Shown here: positions 51,621 through 59,045 of the stretch, piece by piece
Numbering within the stretch: position 1 is the stretch's first letter
Layout of the letters: every line of letters starts with the position of its first letter
From: Streptomyces sp. NBC_01268
GTDB taxonomy: Bacteria; Actinomycetota; Actinomycetes; Streptomycetales; Streptomycetaceae
Length of the DNA: 64,000 nucleotides
Reading direction: 5' to 3'
Assembly: GCF_036240795.1 (NCBI RefSeq)
Contig: NZ_CP108454.1
Location: 3,720,001 to 3,784,000 of the forward strand
Program-made: the position numbers and the translations under genes
The notes under the pieces: generated by a model
Seen by the model: the letters and a program-made list of their open reading frames with translations, nothing else
Told to the model about the DNA's origin: nothing
The model's database searches: none

Positions 51621-51643
51621 CCGTATACGACGGACGTATACGG
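51621..51643. promoter_or_regulatory. Perfect inverted repeat with GTATAC arms
   Basis: CCGTATACG and CGTATACGG are exact complements around ACGGA. Each arm itself contains the palindrome CGTATACG. It lies between the regulator stop and the gene at 51508, where an operator for that gene could be. Confidence 0.6.
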
Positions 51644-51651
51644 CGAGAGGG

Positions 51652-52689
51652 TCAGAGCCAGCCGGCCCGTTCGGCCAGCACACCGGTCTCGAACCGGCTG
51701 CGGGCGCCGAGGCGTTGGGAGATGGTGGACATCATGCGGCGGGTGGTGCGGAGCGAGAGCCCCAGCTTGCGGGCGGCGACCTCGTCGGTGTGCCCCTTCT
51801 GCAGCAGCCGGAGCAGCTCGATCTCCTGCTGGGTGGGCTCGTCGGCGGCGGGCTGCTGCTTGCCGTGCAGCGGGGCGGCGCTCTCCCAGACCATCTCGAA
51901 GAGGGCGAGGAGGGCGGTGACGACCCCGGGGGCGCGGAGGATGACCGCTCCGGCCCGGGTGTCCTCGGGGCTGACCGGGAGGAGCGCCACGGACCGGTCG
52001 GCGATCAGCATGCGCAGCGGCAGCGAGGGCGTGGTCCTGATCTCGCCGCCCAGTTCGGAGAGCCAGCGGGCGTACTCGGTGGTGGCCCGGTCGTTGCGGA
52101 CGCTGTCGAGGTAGATGGTGCGCAGTTTCACGCCGGCGGCCAGGGTCTGCTCGTCGAGCGGACGGCTGGCCTCCAGCGCCTCGGGGCTCTGGGCGCCGCC
52201 GGGCATGAAGGCCAGGATCTCGGAGTCGGCGTGCCGGGCGAGTTCGGACAGCCGGGCGCGCACCTCGTTGACGCCCTCCAGCTGCTCCAGACCGGCATTG
52301 CCGTGCCGGGCGCGCTGCGAGGCGTAGATCGCGGTGAGTTCGGCGGTGGCGGCCCGTACGGCGGCCAACTCCAGCTGCTGTGAATGGATTTCGGTTTCCC
52401 GCCGGTGAATGTAGGCGGCGAGGCCCACCTCCGGACTTATCGGAGCGACGTCCGTGGCGTCCTTGGCGGGGTAGAGCATGGACAGTTCCGCGAGTTTGTC
52501 CAGACAGCCGCGGACGGTCGATTCGGCCGCCCCCAGCTCCGCGGCGATCTCGGCGATCCCCCACCGCGGTTGGGTGATCACGAGCCGGTAGACGTCGACA
52601 CAGGTCTCGTCCTGCCCGATCAGCGACGCCAGCGACGAGAGCCCGGCACCTTGGCGCGTCCCTCCGCAAGGGTCGGCGAAGCCCCCCAT
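51652..52689 (-). CDS. LuxR-type HTH transcriptional regulator (with N-terminal winged-helix part)
   Basis: A 345-residue regulator. Residues 25-85 look like a TrmB-type winged helix (VYRLVITQPRWGIAEIAAELGAAESTVRGCLDKLAEL, quoted only to show the fold in part), a middle coiled and alpha/beta region follows, and residues 283-340 are a LuxR HTH (EIELLRLLQKGHTDEVAARKLGLSLRT). Similar orphan regulators often control secondary-metabolite genes. Its location at the head of the cluster makes it the candidate activator of both promoter copies. ATG 52689 has GAAGG seven bases upstream; ATG 52707 and 52728 are other in-frame options. Confidence 0.82.
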   Translation of the reverse strand: MGGFADPCGGTRQGAGLSSLASLIGQDETCVDVYRLVITQPRWGIAEIAAELGAAESTVRGCLDKLAELSMLYPAKDATDVAPISPEVGLAAYIHRRETEIHSQQLELAAVRAATAELTAIYASQRARHGNAGLEQLEGVNEVRARLSELARHADSEILAFMPGGAQSPEALEASRPLDEQTLAAGVKLRTIYLDSVRNDRATTEYARWLSELGGEIRTTPSLPLRMLIADRSVALLPVSPEDTRAGAVILRAPGVVTALLALFEMVWESAAPLHGKQQPAADEPTQQEIELLRLLQKGHTDEVAARKLGLSLRTTRRMMSTISQRLGARSRFETGVLAERAGWL

Positions 52690-52966
52690 TTTCTCACCTT
52701 CAGTCATCGGGTCGATCTTTCGAACCATTTGATCGCCCCGAATCAGTCGGCCCCGGAGTGGTCATTTCCGGCGAGAAGTTCAGGGCACCCTTTCGGGTGA
52801 GTGACATTACAGGACGAGGGCACTACTGGATACTGCGTCAAAACGAGGTTTAGAAACCGGTACCTCGGGAACCGCCCGGCGAATGATGAAAAATAAATGA
52901 ACGTCAGCCGGGGTGACGGCGGGCACGGTGATCGCGGTTCGCCCCACGGTTTCGGGGCGCCACGCA
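52690..52966. other. Intergenic region upstream of the LuxR-type regulator
   Basis: No gene is visible. It contains the regulator's promoter. Nested palindromes occur at 52844-52867: GGTTT-AG-AAACC (52847-52858) inside CGAGGT ... ACCTCG. A regulator or autoregulator site is possible. Confidence 0.45.
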
Positions 52967-52999
52967 AGGTCCTTCCCGGCCGGGGACCGGGAAGGACCT
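52967..52999. terminator. Hairpin marking the cluster's upstream boundary
   Basis: AGGTCCTTCCCGG and CCGGGAAGGACCT form a perfect 13-bp stem with a 7-base loop, 43 bases past the stop of the PPOX-fold gene (minus strand). Confidence 0.8.
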
Positions 53000-53041
53000 G
53001 ACAACGGTCCGGGCAAGAACCGGACAGCGGCCGGGAAGGGA

Positions 53042-53713
53042 CTACGCCTCCCCCCGCTCCTGCCCCAGGACGCGCCCCGCCCTCTCGGCGACGTGCGCGG
53101 GTGGCTCGATCCCGACGGGCAGTACGGGATCGGGGACGGGCGCGCCGAAGCGGGTGACGACCGGCAGGACGCCCGCCCACAGCCCCAGCTCGGCGTCGGG
53201 CGAGTCCCCGTCGTCCGGAGGGCCGTCGGCGACCTTGACGGAGGCCTCGGTGAGGTCGAGCGCGACGAGGGAGGTCGCGGCGAGCTCCTTGCGGCTGGGC
53301 TGCCGGGCGTACTCCCACTGCCCCGGCGTCGACTGCTCGGTGAGGGCGCGCAGCCCCCTCAGCTTCTCGTCGGGGTCCGTGACGACGCGCGGGACCCCGT
53401 AGATCATCGCGCAGCGGTAGTTCACCCCGTGCTCGAACACGGACCGGGCGAGCACCAGCCCGTCCACATGGGTCACGGTGACGCAGACGACCCCGTCGGG
53501 CGCCTGCACGAGACTGCGGCTCGCGACGGACCCGTGCACGTAGAACGTGTCGCCCTCGACGCCGTACACGGTCGGCACGACCATCGGCGCGCCGTCCACG
53601 ACCACCCCCAGGTGGCAGAGGAACCCGGCGGCGAGCACCGCGTCCAGGTCCTCCCGCCGATGGCTCCCGTTGTGCCGCATCCGCCGCAACCGCGTCCGTT
53701 CGGTGGCCTCCAC
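53042..53713 (-). CDS. Pyridoxamine 5'-phosphate oxidase-fold (FMN-binding split barrel) protein
   Basis: A 223-residue protein with the split-barrel core: GFLCHLGVVVDGAPMVVPTVYG (about 35-56), DTFYVHGSVASRSL, VCVTVTHVDGLVLARSVFEHGVNYRCAMIYG. This arrangement is typical of actinobacterial flavin or F420-binding proteins annotated as pyridoxamine phosphate oxidase family. The real substrate is unknown. GTG 53713 (VEATERTRLRR) is chosen for the GGGGAGGGG site six bases upstream. It is a single gene ending at the hairpin at 52967. Confidence 0.87.
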   Translation of the reverse strand: MEATERTRLRRMRHNGSHRREDLDAVLAAGFLCHLGVVVDGAPMVVPTVYGVEGDTFYVHGSVASRSLVQAPDGVVCVTVTHVDGLVLARSVFEHGVNYRCAMIYGVPRVVTDPDEKLRGLRALTEQSTPGQWEYARQPSRKELAATSLVALDLTEASVKVADGPPDDGDSPDAELGLWAGVLPVVTRFGAPVPDPVLPVGIEPPAHVAERAGRVLGQERGEA

Positions 53714-53860
53714 GCCGTTCCCCTCCCCCTCGCCGCCCTGTCGGGCCGGCTCCTTCGCGATCTTCCCGCGAGTGCGATCAAACCCCGCCGGGGCGAGAAT
53801 GAACAGTGCGGACATCACACGTCCCGGCGGCCTCCTCTGCCGCCGACAAGGAGGACGACC

Positions 53861-54265
53861 ATGGACTATCCCCTCCTGAACATGTTCTGGACGATCATGT
53901 GGGTCTTTCTCTGGGTCCTCTGGTTCATGTTGCTCTTCCGCATCATCGGAGACATCTTCCGCGACGACGGCATGAGCGGCTGGGGCAAGGCGGGCTGGAC
54001 CGCCTTGGTCGTCCTGCTTCCGTTCCTGGGCTGCTTCGTCTACCTCATCGCCCGTGGCAAGGACATGGGCATGCGGGAGATGCAGCGCGCCCGCAGCAAC
54101 GAGCAGGAGTTCCAGGAGTACATCCGCGCCGCCGCCACCGCGAACGAACAACCGCCCGGCGCCGGCCACGCCGACCAGCTGGCGAAGCTGGCCGAGCTGA
54201 AGGACCGCGGCGCCATCACGCCCGAGGAGTACGCGCGGGCGAAGGAGAAGGTCCTGTCCGGCTGA
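53861..54265 (+). CDS. Membrane protein with PLDc_N-like segment and SHOCT domain
   Basis: A 134-residue protein with two hydrophobic helices (about 8-28 and 45-65, joined by RIIGDIFRDDGMSGWGKAGW), a PLD-nuclease N-terminal-like pattern, and a C-terminal SHOCT motif (LAKLAELKDRGAITPEEYARAKEKVL). SHOCT is a short oligomerisation segment. AAGGAGG at 53848-53854 gives a very good start at ATG 53861. It opens a four-gene plus-strand set of small proteins, likely one operon, which may respond to envelope or general stress; that role is an inference from similar sets. Confidence 0.85.
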   Translation: MDYPLLNMFWTIMWVFLWVLWFMLLFRIIGDIFRDDGMSGWGKAGWTALVVLLPFLGCFVYLIARGKDMGMREMQRARSNEQEFQEYIRAAATANEQPPGAGHADQLAKLAELKDRGAITPEEYARAKEKVLSG

Positions 54266-54284
54266 GGAGGAGGCGAGGGGGCCC

Positions 54285-54704
54285 ATGGACGTGGGACCTG
54301 TCGAATACGTCGTCATCGCGTTCCCGGGAAACCGCTTCCGCGGCGAGATCGCCCCGGAGCTGAGGAACCTCGTGGCGAGCGGCACCGTACGGATCCTCGA
54401 CCTGACCTTCATCAAGAAGGAGTCCGACGGATCGGTCTCGTACGTCGAACTCGACGCGCTGGACCCGACGGAGGCGTCGGTCTTCGACGACATCGACGGC
54501 GAGATCGGCGGCCTGTTCAGCGATCAGGACCTGGCCCTGATCGCCGAGGAACTCGCACCGGACTCGTCGGCCGCGGTCCTGCTGTGGGAGGACACCTGGG
54601 CGGCCGGCATCACCGGCGCGATCCGCAGGGCGGGCGGTGAACTCCTCGCCCACGAGCGCATCCCCGCCGAAGCGGTGGAGCGCGCCTACGAAGACGCCGC
54701 CTGA
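54285..54704 (+). CDS. DUF6325 family protein
   Basis: A 139-residue acidic cytoplasmic protein of the DUF6325 (DUF1269-like) family: GPVEYVVIAFPGNRFRGEIAPEL at the start, RILDLTFIKKESDGSV, and the later SSAAVLLWEDTWAAGI and E-RIP-EAV. Its biochemical role is not known. It starts 19 bases after the SHOCT gene with GGAGGAGG upstream, and is followed after 19 bases by another SHOCT gene, so the four genes from 53861 to 55454 are probably co-transcribed. Confidence 0.83.
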   Translation: MDVGPVEYVVIAFPGNRFRGEIAPELRNLVASGTVRILDLTFIKKESDGSVSYVELDALDPTEASVFDDIDGEIGGLFSDQDLALIAEELAPDSSAAVLLWEDTWAAGITGAIRRAGGELLAHERIPAEAVERAYEDAA

Positions 54705-54723
54705 CGAGAAGAGGGTGAGGACC

Positions 54724-55011
54724 ATGCTGGGTCGCGGTCTCCGGCGCGCGGGACGCCCCGGACTGATCGGAGTGGCGGCACGATCGGCCGTCGCGGCCGG
54801 CACGGCCACCGCGGTCTCCCACCGCGTGGCCCACCGCGAGGCCGAACGAGCGGCACCCGCCCCGCCGGCGGAGCCGATGCCGGCCCCGGAACCGGAGCTG
54901 CTCACGGACGAAGCCATCAGCAGCCTGGAACGGCTGGGAAAGCTCCACGCCCAGGGCGTGCTGTCGGACGAGGAATTCGCCCTCGGAAAGGACCGGATTC
55001 TCAGGCGCTGA
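54724..55011 (+). CDS. Small SHOCT-domain protein
   Basis: A 95-residue protein. The N-terminal part (about 1-45) is basic with an Ala/Val-rich stretch that may touch the membrane; a Pro/Ala/Glu linker follows, and residues 62-95 are a SHOCT motif (ISSLERLGKLHAQGVLSDEEFALGKDRIL, partial). It matches small actinobacterial proteins often encoded beside DUF6325. GGTGAGG lies just before ATG 54724. With two SHOCT proteins in one operon, they may co-oligomerise. Confidence 0.82.
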   Translation: MLGRGLRRAGRPGLIGVAARSAVAAGTATAVSHRVAHREAERAAPAPPAEPMPAPEPELLTDEAISSLERLGKLHAQGVLSDEEFALGKDRILRR

Positions 55012-55040
55012 AGCGCCGGTCACCGAAGAAGGAGCAGGCC

Positions 55041-55454
55041 ATGACCGAGCAAACGAGGGCGGCGAGGACGACCGCCGAGAAATGGGCGTCGGGGGGCACC
55101 CTCTTCGGAGGTGTCGTGCTGAGCGTCGTCGGCGTCCTGGACATCTTCCAGGGAATTGCGGCGATCGCGAAGGACGACGTCTACACCCGCGTCGGCGACT
55201 ACGTCTTCAAATTCGACCTCACCGCCTGGGGCTGGATCCACCTGATCCTCGGCATCCTCGCCGTCCTCGTAGGCCTGGGCCTCCTGAGGGGCATGAGCTG
55301 GGCCCGCGCCGCCGGCATCTTCATCGCCGCCCTCACGATCATCACCAACTTCATGTGGCTCCCCTACACCCCCTGGTGGGCCCTGATCCTGATCGGCGTC
55401 TCCATCTTCGTCATCTGGTCCCTGTGCAAGGACTGGGGACACGAACACGGCTGA
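55041..55454 (+). CDS. Four-helix membrane protein (DUF7144-like)
   Basis: A 137-residue integral membrane protein with four helices at about 20-45, 65-83, 90-108 and 113-130. The segments LDIFQGIAAIAKDD, WGWIHLILGILAVLVGLGLL and FMWLPYTPWWALILIGVSIFVIWSL are typical of the DUF7144 group. Function unknown. AGAAGGAG lies before ATG 55041. It is the last gene of the four-gene set and is followed by a perfect terminator hairpin at 55475. Confidence 0.84.
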   Translation: MTEQTRAARTTAEKWASGGTLFGGVVLSVVGVLDIFQGIAAIAKDDVYTRVGDYVFKFDLTAWGWIHLILGILAVLVGLGLLRGMSWARAAGIFIAALTIITNFMWLPYTPWWALILIGVSIFVIWSLCKDWGHEHG

Positions 55455-55474
55455 CCCTGTCCCGGGAAAGGCAC

Positions 55475-55506
55475 GGACGCCTCGGCGACACATCGCCGAG
55501 GCGTCC
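55475..55506 (+). terminator. Perfect terminator hairpin
   Basis: GGACGCCTCGGCGA and TCGCCGAGGCGTCC form a 14-bp stem with a CACA loop, 20 bases after the stop at 55454. Confidence 0.9.
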
Positions 55507-55705
55507 GCGGTCATCCCGGGAGGGCGGCTTCCCGGAGCCCGATGAAAGCCAACCGAATTCCCCTCGGAATCGGAAGGGGATCAGATCCCGCACCTCCCGG
55601 ACAGCATGGGGCGGGCCCGATCCCGCTGAGCTCAGCGTACTGTTTCGGCCCCCCGGCACCTTGGACGCCAGAGCAGGGCTGCATGCTCCGGGACGTCACC
55701 CGCGA

Positions 55706-56716
55706 TCAGCTCAGCGTCTCCTCGCGGCGTCCCATAGCGGCCGCACCGGGTACGACGAGCAGCTTGCCGGTGGTACGCCGCGCCTCCAGATCGCTGTGGG
55801 CCTGGGCGGCCTCGGACAATGCGTAGCGGCCCGTTACGGTGACCTCAAGGGCCTTGGAGCGCACCCACTCGAACACATCGGCGGCCCGTCGGAGCAGTTC
55901 GGACCGATCGGCGATGTAGTCCCCGAGGCTGGGCCGGATCAGGGTCAGCGAACCGCCGTGGGCGAGCCGGATCGGATCAAACGGCGGCACGGCACCACTC
56001 GCCGCGCCGAAGAGCACGAGATGGCCGCGGGTTCGCAGGCTGGCGAGGCTCGCATCGAAGGTGTGCGCGCCGACGCCGTCGAAGACAACCGGCAGTCCCT
56101 GACCGCCGTTGAGCCGCCTCACCTCGGCTGCGAGATCGTCGACTGCGGAGGAAAGGATCACCTCAGCGGCCCCGGCACGCTTCGCCAGCTCGGCCTTCGC
56201 CGTGGTCGACGTCGTGCCGATCACCCTGCCGCCGAGATGGGTGATGAGCTGGGTCAAAAGCAGCCCCATGCCGCCGGCAGCCGCATGCACGAGCACCGTG
56301 TCGCCCCCCTGAACCGGGTAGGCGTCCTTGACGAGATAGTGCGCGGTCATGCCTTGGAGGAGCACGGCGGCGGCTGTCTCGAAGCCGATGTCGTCGGGCA
56401 GCGGCACCAGCCGGGAGGAGTCCACGACGGCCCGCTCGGCATACGTGCCGGGAATCTCCACCCAACCGACCCGGTCCCCGACCGCGACGTCCGCGACGCC
56501 GGGTCCGACTTCGACGACCGTGCCGGCGCCCTCAGCACCCGGGGTGAAGGGCAGCGGGAGGCTGTACCGGCCTTCGCGGTGGTAGACGTCGAGGAAGTTG
56601 ACCCCGGATGCGGCGACCTCCACGACCGCCTCGCCCGGGCCCGGCCGCGGCAGGTCCACCTCGGCCTCCTGCAGCACCTCGGGACCGCCCACTTCGTACA
56701 CCTGAATCGCTCGCAT
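55706..56716 (-). CDS. NADPH:quinone oxidoreductase (QOR, zeta-crystallin-like)
   Basis: A 336-residue MDR enzyme without zinc ligands. The catalytic fold has ASGVNFLDVYHREGRY (about 38-52), and the coenzyme fold has VLVHAAAGGMGLLLTQL (about 142-158), with the QOR marks GMTAHYL and VFDGVGAHTF. It reduces quinones by one or two electrons with NADPH. ATG 56716 follows GGAGGG closely. It is 60 percent or so alike in pattern, not in detail, to the MDR gene at 22697 and is a separate family member. G+C content is a little lower than its neighbours, which fits the integrase remnant next to it. Confidence 0.92.
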   Translation of the reverse strand: MRAIQVYEVGGPEVLQEAEVDLPRPGPGEAVVEVAASGVNFLDVYHREGRYSLPLPFTPGAEGAGTVVEVGPGVADVAVGDRVGWVEIPGTYAERAVVDSSRLVPLPDDIGFETAAAVLLQGMTAHYLVKDAYPVQGGDTVLVHAAAGGMGLLLTQLITHLGGRVIGTTSTTAKAELAKRAGAAEVILSSAVDDLAAEVRRLNGGQGLPVVFDGVGAHTFDASLASLRTRGHLVLFGAASGAVPPFDPIRLAHGGSLTLIRPSLGDYIADRSELLRRAADVFEWVRSKALEVTVTGRYALSEAAQAHSDLEARRTTGKLLVVPGAAAMGRREETLS

Positions 56717-56935
56717 GACCCTCCAATAACGGTTCGTCCCCGACCAACCCCGTTGATGGCGATCCGATTCCCGGCTCCTGCTACGGCTCACGCGACTGGC
56801 GCGACAGCGTGGCGGCGGCCGGGATCACCCGCGAACGAACCCGGCCCTACCGGCCCCAGACTCGGCGGAGTTGTTGCTGACGACAGCCACACGTCGCCCC
56901 GACTCGCGTGCCGCCGCCCCACCGCCGGCACGATC

Positions 56936-57205
56936 CCGAACGAACTCGGGGTGGACCTCGGAAGCGGCTGGACGACCGCAGTGACGATCATGGAGATCCT
57001 GCGGCACACCCAGGTGACCCGGACCCGCCGGCACGTGAAGGGCCGGTCCGAGCAGTCCCGCGACGCCATGAGGCGGAGGGGAGACGCGTTCATGCCGCAG
57101 ATCCGGCCGGACGCACTGGAGGCCCCTCCGGGCCGAACTGAGACCCCAACGGAGACCACGGACACCCGGGCCGCCCGCTCCAAGCTCCGTCGTCACGTCC
57201 GCTGA
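56936..57205 (+). pseudogene. Tyrosine integrase C-terminal remnant
   Basis: The frame ending at 57205 has VTIMEILRHTQVTRTRRHV followed by DAMRRRGDAFM, recalling the C-terminus of phage and plasmid integrases (MEILGHSQ..T...Y.HV ... DAARRMGEAL). The His-x-x-Arg box region and the catalytic Tyr (an Arg or His here, in RTRRHV) are missing, and upstream sequence is degraded, so it cannot be active. It ends 48 bases from the 3' end of tRNA-Thr, the usual integration site for such elements, so an integrated element was probably lost from here. Confidence 0.65.
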
Positions 57206-57211
57206 AACACA

Positions 57212-57246
57212 AAACCCCAGGTCACGGCGAGTGAGTCCTGGGGTTT
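57212..57246 (-). terminator. Hairpin after tRNA-Thr
   Basis: AAACCCCAGG (57212-57221) pairs with CCTGGGGTTT (57237-57246), extended by TCAC/GTGA, just beyond the tRNA 3' end on the minus strand. Confidence 0.75.
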
Positions 57247-57252
57247 CGCTGA

Positions 57253-57325
57253 GCCGCCTTCGGGATTCGAACCCGAGACCTACGCATTACGAGTGCGTTG
57301 CTCTGGCCAACTGAGCTAAGGCGGC
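57253..57325 (-). tRNA. tRNA-Thr, anticodon CGU
   Basis: The minus strand folds as a 73-base cloverleaf: acceptor GCCGCCT/AGGCGGC, D arm GCTC...GAGC, anticodon arm ACGCA-CTCGTAA-TGCGT with anticodon CGT, variable AGGTC, and T arm CGGG-TTCGAAT-CCCG. It reads ACG threonine codons. CCA is not encoded. Confidence 0.96.
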
Positions 57326-57421
57326 AAGCTGTGCGGTCCCATGGTGGGTGCAGCAGCGTCGCCAAGTCTACACAGTTTCCAGGGGTGCTCCGACCAGGGG
57401 CGGAGCGAGGGCGTGAGGGGG

Positions 57422-58966
57422 TTAGGAGCAGCGCTTTCCGGCGGTGGGGGCGGTGCCTTCCAGGAGGTACGTGTTGATCGCCGTGTCGATGCAGTCGCTG
57501 CCGCGGCCGTACGCGGTGTGGCCGTCGCCCTCGTAGGTGAGGAGGGTGCCCGAGGAGAGCTGGGCGGCCAGGGAGCGGGCCCACTTGTAGGGGGTGGCCG
57601 GGTCGCGGGTGGTGCCGACGACGACGATCGGGGGTGCGCCCTCGGCGGTGATGCGGTGGGGGCGGCCGCTGGCGGGGGTGGGCCAGTAGGTGCAGTTCAG
57701 GGCGGCCCAGGCGAGGCCGCGGCCGAAGACCGGCGAGGCCTGCTCGAAGGACGGCACCGCCTTCTCGGCGGCCTCGGGGCCCGAGAAGGCCGGCGGGAGG
57801 TCCAGGCAGTTCACGGCGGCGTTGGCGGACATCAGGTTCGCGTACGAGCCGTCCGCCTCCCGCTCGTAGTAGCTGTCGGCCAGCGCGAGCAGCGGCGCGC
57901 CGTCCCCGCCGATCGCCCGGGTCAGCGCCTCCCGCAGTTGCGGCCACGCGGCCTCGTCGTACATCGCGGCGATGACGCCGGTCGTCGCCAGCGACTCGCC
58001 GAGCGGCCGACTCTCCCCCGTCGGCACCGGCTTCGCGTCCACGTCGCGGAAGAAGCGCTGCAGTGCCGCCGTGGCCGCGGGGACGGACTCCGTGCCGAGC
58101 GGGCAGTCCCGCTGCCGGACGCAGTCCGCGGCGAAGGCCTTGAACGCGGTCTCGAAGCCGCCCGTCTGGTCGCGGTTCAGGTCCACCGCCGACAACGACG
58201 GGTCCATCGCCCCGTCGAGGACGAGCCGCCCCGCCTTGTCGGGGAACAGCTCCGCGTACGTCGCCCCCAGGAACGTGCCGTACGACGCCCCCACGTAGGT
58301 GAGCTTCCGGTCGCCGAGCACCTCCCGCACCACGTCCATGTCCCGCGCCGCCGCCACGGTGGAGACGTGCGGCAGCACCCGGCCCGAGCGCTTCTCGCAG
58401 GCCGTCGCGAACTCCTTGAACGCGGCTTCGAGCGCGCGCGTCTCCGCGGCGTCGTCGGGGGTCTGGTCCACCTGCGTGAACGCGTCCATCCGCGGGCCCG
58501 TCAGACACTCCACCGGCTCGCTGCGGGCCACGCCCCTCGGGTCGACGCCCACGATGTCGTAGCGGGCCCGGACCGGGGCCGGGTAGCCGATGCCCGCGTA
58601 CCCCTGGAGGTAGCCGACCGCCGAGCCGCCCGGGCCGCCCGGGTTGACCAGCAGCGAACCGAGCCGCTTGCCGGGGCCCGTCGCCCGCACCCGGGACACC
58701 GCCAGCTTCACGTCGCCCGCCTCGGGCTTCGCGTAGTCGAGCGGGACGAGCACGGTGCCGCACTGGAAGTCCGCCACACCGCACGCGCGCCAGGACACCT
58801 TCTGCCCGTAGTACTTCTGCAGGGCCGTCGCACCCGCCGCACCCGACCCCGTCCCGCCGGACGAGGCCGGCGCGGCGGCGTCGCTGCCGCCCGTGCAGCC
58901 GGAGAGGATCAGACCGGCGGCCGCGAGGGCCGTGGCGGAGATGCGGAACAGGCGCCTGGAATCCAT
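57422..58966 (-). CDS. Secreted lipoprotein alpha/beta-hydrolase (tripeptidyl aminopeptidase-like, S33)
   Basis: A 514-residue protein with a lipoprotein signal peptide (LILSGC, Cys24 lipobox), a Ser/Gly linker, then an S33 peptidase fold: VNPGGPGGSAVGYL (oxyanion), nucleophile GASYGTFLG (about 230), late Asp in TTRDPATPY and His in GDGHTAYG (about 485). The paired cysteines and the TAP-like C-terminal part are those of SlpD/SlpE and tripeptidyl aminopeptidases, which trim peptides outside the cell. ATG 58966 is the start. It lies between holB and tRNA-Thr, a common local order in Streptomyces. Confidence 0.9.
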   Translation of the reverse strand: MDSRRLFRISATALAAAGLILSGCTGGSDAAAPASSGGTGSGAAGATALQKYYGQKVSWRACGVADFQCGTVLVPLDYAKPEAGDVKLAVSRVRATGPGKRLGSLLVNPGGPGGSAVGYLQGYAGIGYPAPVRARYDIVGVDPRGVARSEPVECLTGPRMDAFTQVDQTPDDAAETRALEAAFKEFATACEKRSGRVLPHVSTVAAARDMDVVREVLGDRKLTYVGASYGTFLGATYAELFPDKAGRLVLDGAMDPSLSAVDLNRDQTGGFETAFKAFAADCVRQRDCPLGTESVPAATAALQRFFRDVDAKPVPTGESRPLGESLATTGVIAAMYDEAAWPQLREALTRAIGGDGAPLLALADSYYEREADGSYANLMSANAAVNCLDLPPAFSGPEAAEKAVPSFEQASPVFGRGLAWAALNCTYWPTPASGRPHRITAEGAPPIVVVGTTRDPATPYKWARSLAAQLSSGTLLTYEGDGHTAYGRGSDCIDTAINTYLLEGTAPTAGKRCS

Positions 58967-59045
58967 TCCCGGAGCGTATCGGGACGGGTACGCACCGTGT
59001 CCAATCCCCGGGGGCGCCGAGGTCACCGGGGCGCCGGACCGGGAC

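Larger units (their letters stand above)
29873..52689 (-). other. Nonribosomal peptide biosynthetic gene cluster (chlorinase plus halohydrin dehalogenase type)
   Basis: All recognisable genes in this span are on the minus strand, with four-base overlaps or very short gaps inside two operons (50981 to 32829 and 32627 to 29873). Both operons begin behind the same promoter element (51117-51168 and 32734-32784). The regulator at 51652 and the small gene at 51194 lie at the upstream edge. Boundaries are inferred from shared promoter, strand and terminators at 29825 and 52967. Confidence 0.85.

Noticed and set aside
55507..55705. Small open frames between the terminator at 55475 and the QOR gene
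   Set aside because: No ribosome-binding sites, domains or codon bias; read as non-coding.
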